This document shows, piece after piece, positions 1 through 7,622 of a stretch of 64,000 nucleotides of DNA; position 1 is the first letter of the stretch, and each line of letters begins with the position of its first letter. This DNA comes from Frigoribacterium sp. Leaf186 (GTDB lineage Bacteria; Actinomycetota; Actinomycetes; Actinomycetales; Microbacteriaceae), in NCBI RefSeq assembly GCF_001423905.1, contig NZ_LMPQ01000011.1:143869-207868 (forward strand), in the 5' to 3' direction. The position numbers and the translations under genes are program-made. Under the pieces are notes generated by a model, which was given only the letters and a program-made list of their open reading frames with translations, did no database searches and was not told the origin of the DNA.

Positions 1-59
1 TCAGCCGGTTCGTCCGGGTCGACCGGCGGTGGCTCTACCTCGACGGCACCGCGGGCTGA
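1..59 (+). CDS. C-terminal end of a YchJ/SEC-C family protein (partial)
   Basis: Only the last 18 codons lie in the window; the frame ends with a TGA at 57-59. The visible tail reads SRFVRVDRRWLYLDGTAG, which resembles the C-terminus of YchJ/UPF0225 proteins, where an FVR..G.WLY.DG ending is usual. The function of that family is not established. The identification rests on a short tail and is tentative, but a stop-terminated, codon-biased frame followed by a hairpin fits a gene end. Confidence 0.5.
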   Translation, partial: SRFVRVDRRWLYLDGTAG

Positions 60-82
60 CGCCTGGCGAGGCCGGGGCGTCG

Positions 83-138
83 GGCGTCACGAAGAGGACG
101 TCGGGTCCGTCGGGGCCCGGCGCCCTCTCCGTGACGCC
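83..138 (+). terminator. Hairpin after the YchJ-like gene
   Basis: GGCGTCACG at 83-91 is the reverse complement of CGTGACGCC at 130-138, and AGAGG/CCTCT pairing continues inside the arms. It lies just after the stop at 59. No T-tract follows, so this is a GC-rich hairpin of the kind common behind actinobacterial genes. The rest of 60-340 shows no convincing gene. Confidence 0.45.
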
Positions 139-340
139 GCCGGGCCGCAGGGAGAGCTTCACGGGCAGGGACCCACGGTCCGGACGACACCGATGCAAGA
201 CTCACGCCCTTCATCTCGACGAACGATAGGCCGCACGGCCTGGTGCGGTTCAGACGTGGACGCGCCTCACAGGCACGGCCGTGCTCCGGTGCGTTTCGGG
301 GGACAGGGCCGGTGGCGTCCGCACGCGTGGGGTGGCACCG

Positions 341-805
341 TCAGCTCTCACGCGGCGTCGCAGGCCCGGGTGCCTCGGCCTCGGGTGCCGCAGCCCCGGG
401 TGCCGTGGCCCCGGGTGCCGTGGCCGAGGGTGCCGCGGCCCCGAGCACTGCGGCCCGCCGTGCCGCGGCGAGCTCCTCGAGTGACCGGACCAGTCCGCCG
501 ACGGCCCGCTGCGCCCGCACCACCCCGACCGGTCCGCCGAGCACCGCCGTGCTCGACGCGTGAACGATCCGGGCGACGAGGCATGCGTGGTCGTCGACGA
601 ACCACTGCACGTCGAGCGTGAGCAACTGCGTCCGCCCGGCGAAGGCCCTCAGCGCCAGCGTCGAGACCAGCGTGCCGCGGACGGCCCTGGTGCTGCCGTC
701 GGGCGCGAGCGACAGGGTGAAGCCGTGATCGGTCAGCGTCCGTTCGACGAGCTGCCGCGACTCGTCGTGCGGACCCTCGAAGAAGACGTCGTACGAGCTC
801 GCCAC
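341..805 (-). CDS. Small protein of unknown function with an Ala/Pro-rich tail
   Basis: A 154-residue protein I do not recognise. The first ~110 residues look like a compact alpha/beta domain (strand-rich segment TLVSTLALRAFAGRTQLLTLDVQWF). The last ~40 residues are low-complexity repeats of the type APGATAPGAAAP, encoded by short GGTGCC-rich DNA repeats around 364-444. The start is a GTG 16 bases after the stop of the acetyltransferase gene, so the two are probably co-transcribed. No signal peptide or membrane segment is visible. The tail length may vary between strains because the coding repeats are short and near-identical. Confidence 0.6.
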   Translation of the reverse strand: MASSYDVFFEGPHDESRQLVERTLTDHGFTLSLAPDGSTRAVRGTLVSTLALRAFAGRTQLLTLDVQWFVDDHACLVARIVHASSTAVLGGPVGVVRAQRAVGGLVRSLEELAAARRAAVLGAAAPSATAPGATAPGAAAPEAEAPGPATPRES

Positions 806-821
806 GGGTCGGTCGACGCCG

Positions 822-1334
822 TCAGCGCAGCGGCGCGAGCATCTCGAGCTCTCGCGCCGTCGGGTCGAGGGCGTAGGCGTTCGTGTGACCGGTCGGCTCG
901 TAGCCGCGGCGTCGGTAGAAGCCGATCGCCCGTTCGTTCTGCTCGTGGACGTGCAGGCGCAGGGCGTCGCCCTCGGTCGCGGCCCATGCCTCGACGCCGT
1001 CGAGCAGCAGGTCGGTCACCCCGGCTGCACGACCGCGGTGCGACGGGGCGACGTACACGCCGACCAGCAGGGGTTGCCCGGCCGCCTGGAGGAACCCGCC
1101 CATGGCACCGACCCAGTCGCCGGTCTCGTCGTCGACCGCGACGAGCGAGGTGCCGTGCTCGGCCTCGCCCCGGGCACCGCGCATGCGCCACTCGGCCTCG
1201 CCGTGGCGCCGCGCGACGGCGAGCGTCTCGCCGTACGCGATCGGGGTGTCGGCCAGCATCGCGAGGCGCAGGTCGCGGACGCGCTGCCAGTCGTCGGCGG
1301 TCGTGCGGCGGACGGTCACGGGTCGTGCGGGCAT
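822..1334 (-). CDS. GNAT family N-acetyltransferase
   Basis: A 170-residue acetyl-CoA-dependent N-acetyltransferase whose substrate cannot be read from sequence. It has the GNAT order: an N-terminal strand (PVTVRRTTADDW), the central segment VGVYVAPSHRGRAAGVTDLL, where V.P..RG.G..LL is motif A that binds the acetyl-CoA pyrophosphate, and the C-terminal LHVHEQNERAIGFYRRRGY typical of motif B. I chose the ATG at 1334 (MPARPVTV) because the upstream extension of the frame is translated repeat DNA. It is the first gene of a two-gene minus-strand unit with the small protein ending at 341. Confidence 0.85.
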   Translation of the reverse strand: MPARPVTVRRTTADDWQRVRDLRLAMLADTPIAYGETLAVARRHGEAEWRMRGARGEAEHGTSLVAVDDETGDWVGAMGGFLQAAGQPLLVGVYVAPSHRGRAAGVTDLLLDGVEAWAATEGDALRLHVHEQNERAIGFYRRRGYEPTGHTNAYALDPTARELEMLAPLR

Positions 1335-1386
1335 GCGGTCAGCCTGCCACACGGTCGCCACGAGCCGAGAGCACGGGCCGGGGGCA

Positions 1387-1492
1387 GGAGGCGCGGCTCG
1401 GCCCCCGCCGCCGGCTCGCGCCCCGACGGCGTCACCAGAGGAGGCGCGGCTCGGCCCCCGCAACCGGGTCGCGCCCCGAGGGCGTCACCCGA
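1387..1492. repeat. Two tandem copies of a 53-bp repeat
   Basis: Copies begin at 1387 and 1440, each starting GGAGGCGCGGCTCGGCCCCC; a third begins at 1493 and is partial. The copies differ at only a few positions. They occupy the gap between the acetyltransferase start and the DUF429 stop, and the partial third copy runs into the DUF429 C-terminus. The nonamer that starts each unit recurs through both flanks of the window. Confidence 0.8.
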
Positions 1493-2390
1493 GGAGGCGC
1501 GGGTCGTCGTCTGGACCGAGCCGCGCCACGGGAGCGGGGCCGAGTCGCTGCTCGGGGCGGGCCGGCGAGATGAGGGTCGCGCGCCTCCCGCGGTCGTCCG
1601 GCTCGGTGTCGACGCCGAGCACCTGCAGGCGTTCGGGCGTGCGGGCGCGCAGCGCCGCCGTCCAGGCGCAGACCAGGGCGTCGAGGAGGTCCTCGCGGTG
1701 CTTGTAGGCCCGGTCGACGAGCGGCGACGGCTCGTCGAGCAGCGCGGCCGACACGGGGTGCGAGCCGAGCCGCAGCGGCACCTCGGCCCCGGCCAACCCG
1801 CCCAGCCGACGCAGCAGCTCGTCGCAGGCCGCCGCTCGCGCCTCGCGCCGCGCCTCCTTCGGCAGCGACAGGTCGGGACGCTTGTACCGCGGACGCTTGT
1901 CGTCGTAGCCGAGCTCGGCCATGCCGACGAGCGTCGTGTAGGGGTAGCACTCGAAGTGCCCGACGGCGTCGAGCGGCAGCGGCACGACGCCGTCGTCGTA
2001 GGCGCCTCCGGCACGCTCGAGGCGCTCGCCGAGGGTGCGTCCGCCGAGCCAGGGCAAGGAGGCGCTGCTCGCGTTGGCCGAGACGTGCCACCGACCGTAG
2101 GCGCGCGCCACGAGCCGCTCGCTCGCCCGCATGCCCGTCGCGTTCGGCACGAGCACGGGGGCGTCGACGGCGACGACGGACCCGGGGGTCGACCAGCGCA
2201 GCACCCAGGCCTCGACCTCGTCGACCCCCCGCGCCCAGCCGGCGTCGAGCACCGTGCCGTCGGCGTCGATCACGGCCAGGCCGGTCTCGTTCGCCGGGCG
2301 CTCGGGCGTCGAGTCGCGCCAGGCGAGGTCCACGCCGAGGTAGCGCGGCGGAGGTGCGGCAGCCGTGGGCGGGGTCGGGGTCGGGGTCAC
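1485..2390 (-). CDS. DUF429 family protein (predicted RNase H-like fold)
   Basis: About 301 residues from a GTG at 2390 (VTPTPTPP). The sequence opens with YLGVDLAWRD, the first strand and acidic residue of the RNase H-like fold predicted for DUF429. Later segments VVAVDAPVLVPN and the C-terminal HREDLLDALVCAWTA fit the family's remaining acidic positions. No substrate or pathway is known for the family. The 63-base extension upstream of the GTG would give a Gly/Arg-rich leader and is less likely. It is divergent from the VIT1 transporter gene, with a repeated dyad element in the shared upstream region. The last codons overlap a partial copy of the 53-bp repeat. Confidence 0.82.
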   Translation of the reverse strand: MTPTPTPPTAAAPPPRYLGVDLAWRDSTPERPANETGLAVIDADGTVLDAGWARGVDEVEAWVLRWSTPGSVVAVDAPVLVPNATGMRASERLVARAYGRWHVSANASSASLPWLGGRTLGERLERAGGAYDDGVVPLPLDAVGHFECYPYTTLVGMAELGYDDKRPRYKRPDLSLPKEARREARAAACDELLRRLGGLAGAEVPLRLGSHPVSAALLDEPSPLVDRAYKHREDLLDALVCAWTAALRARTPERLQVLGVDTEPDDRGRRATLISPARPEQRLGPAPVARLGPDDDPRLLG

Positions 2391-2458
2391 CGGTCGACCG
2401 TACCCGCGGAACCGGCCGCCCCCTGCGCCGGCCCGACCCCGCGCTGGCCCCACCCCAC

Positions 2459-2598
2459 GTTCCGGCGCTCGGCGATTTGCCTAGGCAGGGTTCGAGCGCC
2501 GGTCGCGGGGGTGGCTCCGGGGGTGGTCGCGCCCGACCCCCGGTTCCGGCGCTCGGCGATTTGCCTAGGCGGGGTTCGAGCGCCGGTCGCGGGGGTGG
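2459..2598. repeat. Duplicated 56-bp dyad element in a divergent promoter region
   Basis: Copies at 2459-2514 and 2543-2598 differ at one base. Each carries a 10-bp inverted repeat, CCGGCGCTCG and CGAGCGCCGG, flanking a central CCTAGG; in the first copy the centre extends to the perfect palindrome TGCCTAGGCA. The pair lies between the divergent DUF429 and VIT1 genes and ends about 20 bases before the VIT1 start. It could be a double operator or a dispersed palindromic repeat. Confidence 0.8.
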
Positions 2599-2619
2599 GG
2601 TGACGGCGATACTGAGCCC

Positions 2620-3786
2620 ATGCCCACCAGCACCACCAGCACCACCACCCGCAGCCCGGCCGACCTCCGCCGCTGGCGCCGTTACCTCGCCGACGAGCGG
2701 GCCGAGGAGTCCACCTACCGTGACCTCGCCCGTCGCCGCGACGGCGACGAACGGGCGATCCTGCTCGCCCTGGCCGACGCCGAGGGGCGCCACGCCCAGC
2801 ACTGGGTCGACCTGCTGGGCGACGACGTCGGGCGTCCGGCCCGCACCGACCTCCGCACCCGCGTGCTCGGCCTGCTCGCCCGGCGGTTCGGCTCGATCTT
2901 CGTGCTCGCCCTCGTGCAGAGTGCCGAGGCACGCTCTCCTTACGCGACCGACGCCGACGCCACCGACGCGATGGCCGCCGACGAGCGCATCCACGGCGAG
3001 GTCGTCCGCGGGCTCGCCGAACGGGGACGCAACCGGCTGTCGGGGTCGTTCCGCGCGGCGGTGTTCGGGGCGAACGACGGTCTCGTCAGCAACCTCGCGC
3101 TCGTGCTGGGCATCAGTGCGTCGGGCGTCGCGAACCACGTCGTGCTGTTGACCGGGCTCTCGGGGCTGCTCGCCGGCGCGTTGTCGATGGGGGCCGGCGA
3201 GTACGTCTCGGTGCGGTCGCAGCGCGAACTGCTCGACGCGTCCACGCCCGACCCGACGGCCCGTCAGGTGCTGCCCGACCTCGACGTCGACGCCAACGAG
3301 CTGGCCCTCGTGTACCGGGCACGGGGCATGTCGCCGGACGAGGCCGAGGCCCACGCGCGGCAGGTGCTGGCCGGTGCAGGGCGAGGGGCGTCGTCGCCGA
3401 GCGCGCCTCCTGCGGGTGCCGCGCCGGGCGCCGCCACGGCCGGCTGGGCCGACGCCCCCGACCAGGAGGCGCGCGCGGCCGACGAACCCGCCACCCACGA
3501 GACCCTCGGCACGGCGTTCGGGGCTGCCGCCTCGAGCTTCTGCTTCTTCGCGTCCGGGGCCGTGATCGCGGTGCTGCCCTACCTGTTCGGGCTGTCGGGG
3601 CTCGTCGCCGTGGTCGTGGCCGCCGGCCTGGTCGGCGTCGCGCTGCTCGGCACGGGCGCCGTGGTGGGGCTGCTGTCGGGTGCGAGTCCGCTCAAGCGGG
3701 CCCTGCGTCAGCTCGGCATCGGGTTCGGCGCCGCGGCGGTGACGTACCTGCTGGGGTTGCTGTTCGGCACGGGCGCCGCCGGTTGA
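2620..3786 (+). CDS. Ferritin-like/VIT1-CCC1 metal transporter
   Basis: A 388-residue membrane protein that probably exports or sequesters Fe2+/Mn2+. The N-terminal ~135 residues form a ferritin-like (rubrerythrin-type) helical domain with Glu and His at the expected metal-ligand positions (ADERAEES, AEGRHAQHW, ADERIHGEVV). The VIT1/CCC1 transporter follows: FGANDGLVSNLALVLG and LSMGAGEYVSVRSQ are family hallmarks, followed by the cytoplasmic metal-binding helices and three C-terminal membrane segments. An unusually long Ala/Pro/Gly-rich linker (about residues 245-290) separates the two halves of the transporter. It is divergent from DUF429 and convergent with the PAP2 gene. The duplicated dyad upstream is a candidate regulatory site. 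Confidence 0.88.
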   Translation: MPTSTTSTTTRSPADLRRWRRYLADERAEESTYRDLARRRDGDERAILLALADAEGRHAQHWVDLLGDDVGRPARTDLRTRVLGLLARRFGSIFVLALVQSAEARSPYATDADATDAMAADERIHGEVVRGLAERGRNRLSGSFRAAVFGANDGLVSNLALVLGISASGVANHVVLLTGLSGLLAGALSMGAGEYVSVRSQRELLDASTPDPTARQVLPDLDVDANELALVYRARGMSPDEAEAHARQVLAGAGRGASSPSAPPAGAAPGAATAGWADAPDQEARAADEPATHETLGTAFGAAASSFCFFASGAVIAVLPYLFGLSGLVAVVVAAGLVGVALLGTGAVVGLLSGASPLKRALRQLGIGFGAAAVTYLLGLLFGTGAAG

Positions 3787-3878
3787 GCCGCACGGCCCGA
3801 GGCGCTGAGCCGCCGAACAGGAGGCGCCGAGCCCCGGGCCTCGAGGCGCCGGGCCGCCAGGCGTGACGAGCTGAGCCG

Positions 3879-4739
3879 TCAGGCCTTGCGGTCGAGCTTC
3901 CAGGCGATCCAGCAGGTGACGAGCACGACGCCGGCGGCGGCCAGGCGTGCGCCCATCAGGACGCCCTGCCCGGTCGAGGTCGTGAGGCTCATGTCGGCGC
4001 CTATGCCGATGCTCCAGATGGCGCCCGAGAGCGTGAGGCAGACGACCAGGGCGAGGCCGAGGACGACCGAGGTGGCTCCGTGCGACCGGGGGCCGACGTC
4101 GTCGCGGCCGCGGGGGTCGCGTGAGAGGCGGGCGGCGGCGATGCGGACGACGCCGAGCCAGAGCAGGGCGACCGCGCAGGCCCCGACGACGTCGCTGCAG
4201 CGGTGCCAGCCGAAGGCCACGGTCTGCTCGGCGACGACGGCCGCGAACGCCGCGCCGATCATGAAGAACAGGGGTCGCACGTGCCGGCCGAACGTGGTCA
4301 TGATGGCCAGCACGGCGGCGACTGCCACGGTGACGTGGCCGCTGGGGAAGCTGTTGCCGTAGAGCTCGCCGGTCAGCTCGGGGCGCGGGGCGAGCTGCTT
4401 GAGCACCTGGGTGGTGAGGGTCGCACCGATGATCAGGACGCCGGCCTGCACGGCCGAGCCGGGACGACGCCGGAGGAACGCCACGACCATCGTGACGCCG
4501 ACGACCAGCAGCACGGCCGGGGGAGAGATCGCGTCGAGGGCGGCACCGGACTGCAGGAGCGTGGTGCCGTCGACCGATCGCAGGATGCTGTCTTCGATCG
4601 ACTGCCCGGCCTCGGTCAGGACCGCGATCGTGTAGACACCCGCCAGCACGACGAGCGACGCCGACGAGGCCACCACCCAACGGCCCGTGACCCGTCGGCG
4701 GACGGCCGGGGTCGTCGAGAGGGTGGGGTGAGCGGTCAC
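3879..4739 (-). CDS. PAP2 superfamily membrane phosphatase
   Basis: A 286-residue integral membrane phosphatase. Five or six hydrophobic segments surround the three PAP2 motifs: KQLAPRP (residues 114-120), FPSGH (131-135) and WHRCSD (178-183), which supply the phosphate-binding Arg/Lys, the acid His and the nucleophilic His paired with Asp183. Such enzymes remove phosphate from lipid or isoprenoid phosphates at the outer membrane face; the actual substrate is not visible. The gene is monocistronic, convergent with the VIT1 gene, and separated from it by 92 bases of GAGGCGC-rich repeats. Confidence 0.85.
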   Translation of the reverse strand: MTAHPTLSTTPAVRRRVTGRWVVASSASLVVLAGVYTIAVLTEAGQSIEDSILRSVDGTTLLQSGAALDAISPPAVLLVVGVTMVVAFLRRRPGSAVQAGVLIIGATLTTQVLKQLAPRPELTGELYGNSFPSGHVTVAVAAVLAIMTTFGRHVRPLFFMIGAAFAAVVAEQTVAFGWHRCSDVVGACAVALLWLGVVRIAAARLSRDPRGRDDVGPRSHGATSVVLGLALVVCLTLSGAIWSIGIGADMSLTTSTGQGVLMGARLAAAGVVLVTCWIAWKLDRKA

Positions 4740-4811
4740 CGGACGAGCTAACTACACGCCGCCTGGAAACCGGCTCGGTCCGACCTGGCGAAGCGCCTGG
4801 GCCGCCACGAC

Positions 4812-6314
4812 TCACAGCGTCGGCGCAGGTGGCGGGCCGTCGGCGGTCGGGCGGCGCTCCATCTGTCGCCATGCGCCACCGGTCAGCGGGGTCAGCGTCA
4901 CCACGGTGTAGACGGCGGCGACGATGCCGAACGCGACCGTCAGGCCGATCGTGTCGGCCGCGACGCCACCGAGCAGGGCGCCGGCCGGGATGCCGGCCCA
5001 GGCACCCGCGTTGAGCAGGCCGAAGACCCGCCCCCGGAGGTGCTCGGGCACGCGCTCGAGCTCGACCGCCCCGAGGATGGGGTTGAGCGCCCCGGCGGCC
5101 AGCCCCGAGAGGGCCGTCGCGGCGACCAGCACCGGCAGCGGCGCCGCGAGGGCGAACGCCAGGCTCGAGGGGCCTCCGGCCAGGGCGAAGCAGACGACGA
5201 AGGTGAGGCGCCGCGGCACTCGGTGGGCGACGAAGCCGAAGGCGACGTTGCCGGCGAGGGCGCAACCGCCCAGGGTGGCGACGAGCAGTCCCAGCGCGGC
5301 CGCGCCTCCCAGTCGGTCGTTCGCGTAGAGCGGCAGCAGGGTGGAACCGCGGCCCGCGTCGAGCAGGTTCGTCACCAGCACGAGCGCGACGAGCAGCCGC
5401 ATCAGCGGGTCGCGCACGACGAACCGGGCGCCCTCGGCCAGGTCGGCCCGGTAGGAGGCGCGGGCCGGCTCGGACGCGCCGGTCACGCCGGCCGAAGTGG
5501 TCGCGTTGGTGGTGCGGTCGGCGGGGGCGGCGGTCGGCGCCACGGTGGTGGCCGGGTGGTCGTGTCTCGAATCCGGTGATCCGGTAAGTACCGGATCGTC
5601 TGCCGGGGGAACGGCGGCGACGGAGTCCCGTGATCCGGTACGGACCGGATCGGGCGCGGGGACGAGCGCCCAGGTCAGCACGGCCGAGATCGCGAAGGTC
5701 GCCGCGTTGACGAACAGGGACGCGATCGGACCGACGGCGGCGACGAGCAGGCCCGCGATCGAGGCTCCGATCAACTTGGCGAAGCGCTCCGACCCGTCGA
5801 GCAGCCCGACGCTCCGTTCGATCCGCACCCCGGCCCGCTCGGTGAGCCCGGGCAGCATGACCCGGCGGGCGGTCTGACCCGGGGTGTCGAGCAGTCCGCC
5901 GACGAAGACGAGCGTCAGCAGCGCCCAGAACGGCAGCCCGACGGTCAGGGCGAGCACGGGCATCGAGAGGACGGAGGCGCCGCTCACCAGGTCGGCGACG
6001 ATCGCGGCCCGGCGCTGCCCCACCCGGTCGACGACCACGCCGCCGAGCGGACCGCCGATGATCACCGGCGCCGTCGCGAACGCCGCCGCCAGGCCGACCT
6101 CGGCCCCCGACCCGCCGAGGCCCAGGACGTAGAAGGGGACCGCGAAGGCGGTCACGACGTTGCCGGTCTGCGAGATCGCGTGGGCGGCGACCAGGGACGA
6201 CAGGGCGACCCGGGCCGCGCGGGCGCCGTGCCGACCGCGGGGTTCGTCGGCACGGCCGTCGCGAGGGGCGCTGTCGGTGACCCGCGCCTCCTCGGCTCGT
6301 GGGTTCTCGGTCAC
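4812..6314 (-). CDS. MFS efflux transporter
   Basis: About 500 residues with 12 hydrophobic segments in two halves. The loop 2-3 segment GGVVVDRVGQRR matches the MFS signature, and the overall pattern is that of drug or macrolide exporters. The GTG at 6314 (VTENPRAEEAR) is 8 bases after the ArsR stop, giving a tight regulator-transporter operon; longer frames would overlap arsR. The central cytoplasmic loop is about 80 residues longer than usual and contains the near-repeat DPVRTGSRDS and DPVLTGSPDS, encoded by two inserted 20-bp palindromes. The transported compound is unknown. Confidence 0.85.
   Translation of the reverse strand: MTENPRAEEARVTDSAPRDGRADEPRGRHGARAARVALSSLVAAHAISQTGNVVTAFAVPFYVLGLGGSGAEVGLAAAFATAPVIIGGPLGGVVVDRVGQRRAAIVADLVSGASVLSMPVLALTVGLPFWALLTLVFVGGLLDTPGQTARRVMLPGLTERAGVRIERSVGLLDGSERFAKLIGASIAGLLVAAVGPIASLFVNAATFAISAVLTWALVPAPDPVRTGSRDSVAAVPPADDPVLTGSPDSRHDHPATTVAPTAAPADRTTNATTSAGVTGASEPARASYRADLAEGARFVVRDPLMRLLVALVLVTNLLDAGRGSTLLPLYANDRLGGAAALGLLVATLGGCALAGNVAFGFVAHRVPRRLTFVVCFALAGGPSSLAFALAAPLPVLVAATALSGLAAGALNPILGAVELERVPEHLRGRVFGLLNAGAWAGIPAGALLGGVAADTIGLTVAFGIVAAVYTVVTLTPLTGGAWRQMERRPTADGPPPAPTL
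5578..5651. repeat. Pair of 20-bp palindromes inside the MFS gene
   Basis: GATCCGGTAAGTACCGGATC at 5578-5597 and GATCCGGTACGGACCGGATC at 5632-5651 are near-perfect palindromes 34 bases apart, in the same reading frame of the transporter's central loop. The flanking bases are also similar, so they look like two copies of one short element accommodated in frame. Confidence 0.75.
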
Positions 6315-6322
6315 GACGGGCC

Positions 6323-6910
6323 TCAGGGGCGGCGGTAGGCCTGGTAGACGAGGACGACCGGTTCGGCGCCGTCGTCGACCGACGGGTCGTGCGCTGCGCT
6401 GGCGTCGAGCCAACGGTCGACGACGGACTCGAGCTCGCCGCGCAGCCGGGCGAGCTCGTCGACGGTCAACCGCAGGCTGCGGTCGCCGCTGGCCCCGGCC
6501 GCGACCCACTCGCGGGGCAGGGCCGGCGTGGCGTCGATGTACTCGACGAAGCGGGCCGCGTACGCCTGCGCGATCGCCTTCTGCAGGGTGGACGACGCGA
6601 CGAGGCGGTCGGGGTCGTCGAGCAGGTCGGCCGGCTCCCACGTCGTGAGCTGCGTGGTGGCCTGCCACCAGCGCTCGCGGCGGTCGGCGGTCGGTCGCTC
6701 CGCCGGGCCGATCAGGTCGATGGAGGCGAGCTTCGACAGGTGGTAGCTGATCGTGCCCGGCGCCTCGTCGACGACGTCGCCGAGCTGGGCGGCGGTCTGC
6801 GGGCCGCGTTCTCGCAACAGCCCGAGGAGGCGCAACCGCGTCGGGTGGGCGAGCACGCGCATCGAGGCGGCGTCGGTGAGGGTGCTGCGGGAGGTGTCAC
6901 GCGCGGTCAT
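6323..6910 (-). CDS. ArsR-type winged-helix repressor
   Basis: A 195-residue transcription regulator. Residues ~15-85 form the ArsR winged helix: LAHPTRLRLLGLLRERGPQ opens the domain, TAAQLGDVVDEAPGTISYHL is the helix-turn-helix, and RWWQAT marks the wing. No metal-binding Cys pair is visible, so it is not an obvious metal sensor; a C-terminal helical region of ~100 residues probably senses the ligand or dimerises. It is the first gene of an operon with the MFS exporter 8 bases downstream and most likely represses it. Confidence 0.85.
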   Translation of the reverse strand: MTARDTSRSTLTDAASMRVLAHPTRLRLLGLLRERGPQTAAQLGDVVDEAPGTISYHLSKLASIDLIGPAERPTADRRERWWQATTQLTTWEPADLLDDPDRLVASSTLQKAIAQAYAARFVEYIDATPALPREWVAAGASGDRSLRLTVDELARLRGELESVVDRWLDASAAHDPSVDDGAEPVVLVYQAYRRP

Positions 6911-7069
6911 GCCCCGACCTTAGGTGCGCAAGAGGCGTTGCGCAACGGTTCTTGTGGGGTGGTGAGCCCACCGAGCCGTGAGTGTGATGGGTGTGGCGGG
7001 CGGGGGTGGGACCGGCGGCGCATGCTCGGAGGACGACGGCCGGACAGCCCGGCTCGCAGGAGGAACCCG

Positions 7070-7360
7070 ATGACGAAGACCCCGGACGACCCGCACGGCC
7101 CCGACGAGACCGAACTCGAACGCAGCGGCAACAGCAGTGGCGAGGGCCACGGCGACCACACCGTCGGCGAGCGGGACGACCGCCCCGTCGAGATCACCAG
7201 CGAGAACCACCCCGACGGCGGCACCGGCTCGCGCACCCTCGACGACGGTCCGGCCGAGGACGCCGTCCCCACCCGCCAGCCCGGGCAGGCCGACGCCAGC
7301 GAGGTCGACGAGCTGATCGGCGACTACAAGGGCGACGGCGAAGGCAAGCACGCCTACTGA
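7070..7360 (+). CDS. Small acidic, probably disordered protein
   Basis: A 96-residue hydrophilic protein rich in Asp, Glu, Gly and Pro with no predicted membrane segment and almost no hydrophobic core (TELERSGNSSGEGHGDHTVG). An AGGAGG ribosome-binding site at 7059-7064 supports the ATG at 7070. I do not recognise a family; the composition resembles small stress-associated disordered proteins. A strong hairpin follows the stop, so the gene is likely transcribed alone. Confidence 0.65.
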   Translation: MTKTPDDPHGPDETELERSGNSSGEGHGDHTVGERDDRPVEITSENHPDGGTGSRTLDDGPAEDAVPTRQPGQADASEVDELIGDYKGDGEGKHAY

Positions 7361-7370
7361 CGTGACCCGA

Positions 7371-7409
7371 GGAGGCGCGGGTCGGCCTCGATTCGCGCCC
7401 CGCGCCTCC
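7371..7409 (+). terminator. Hairpin after the small acidic protein
   Basis: GGAGGCGCGGG at 7371-7381 pairs with CCCGCGCCTCC at 7399-7409. The arms are two inverted copies of the flank-enriched nonamer, so a dispersed motif is being used as a hairpin between the upstream gene and the tRNA. Confidence 0.6.
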
Positions 7410-7448
7410 CTCGTGTAGTGTTTCCTCTGGCCAATCGGCCGAAGAAAT

Positions 7449-7521
7449 GCGCCTGTAGCTCAACGGATAGAGCATCTGACTACGGATCAGAAGGTTGGGG
7501 GTTCGAGTCCCTCCAGGCGCA
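7449..7521 (+). tRNA. tRNA-Arg (anticodon ACG)
   Basis: A 73-base cloverleaf. The acceptor strands GCGCCTG (7449-7455) and CAGGCGC (7514-7520) pair perfectly. The anticodon stem TCTGA/TCAGA encloses the loop CTACGGA with anticodon ACG, and the T-arm contains GGTTCGAGTCC. No CCA is encoded. The 3' half is duplicated at 44443-44488 and is the integration site of the island; the gene on the left is intact. Confidence 0.95.
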
Positions 7522-7522
7522 C
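7477..7522. repeat. Left attachment site (tRNA 3' half)
   Basis: 46 bases from the anticodon loop to just past the tRNA end match 44443-44488 with two mismatches (7481 and 7489). The 33 bases 7490-7522 are identical. Recombination must have occurred in this exact core, because similarity stops at 7523/44489. Confidence 0.9.
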
Positions 7523-7534
7523 AGAACACACGGG

Positions 7535-7559
7535 AAAGCCTGGCCATGAGCCGGGCTTT
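7535..7559 (+). terminator. Terminator now behind the tRNA-Arg gene
   Basis: AAAGCCTGGC at 7535-7544, loop CATGA, and GCCGGGCTTT at 7550-7559 form a 10-bp stem with one G-T pair, followed by a T-rich stretch. It lies inside the island, so the mobile element brought a replacement terminator for the tRNA it disrupted. Confidence 0.75.
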
Positions 7560-7622
7560 CTTCGTTTTCTGGGGTTGCTCGTCCTTTACTCGACTTAATC
7601 GCCACTGGCGCAGATGGTCGCA

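Noticed and set aside
1-198. A minus-strand gene entering from the left edge
   Set aside because: It overlaps the YchJ-like gene end and its hairpin and has no recognisable features.
1387-1492. A CRISPR-like array
   Set aside because: The units are contiguous 53-bp repeats without variable spacers, and no cas genes are in the window.
2459-2598. An IdeR/DtxR or MntR box upstream of the VIT1 transporter
   Set aside because: The centre TGCCTAGGCA does not match the TTAGGTTAGGCTAACCTAA-type consensus well enough to name the regulator.
1432-5265. A 1277-codon frame spanning several genes on the minus strand
   Set aside because: It crosses the VIT1, PAP2 and MFS genes out of frame and encodes Arg/Pro/Ala-rich sequence with no family features.
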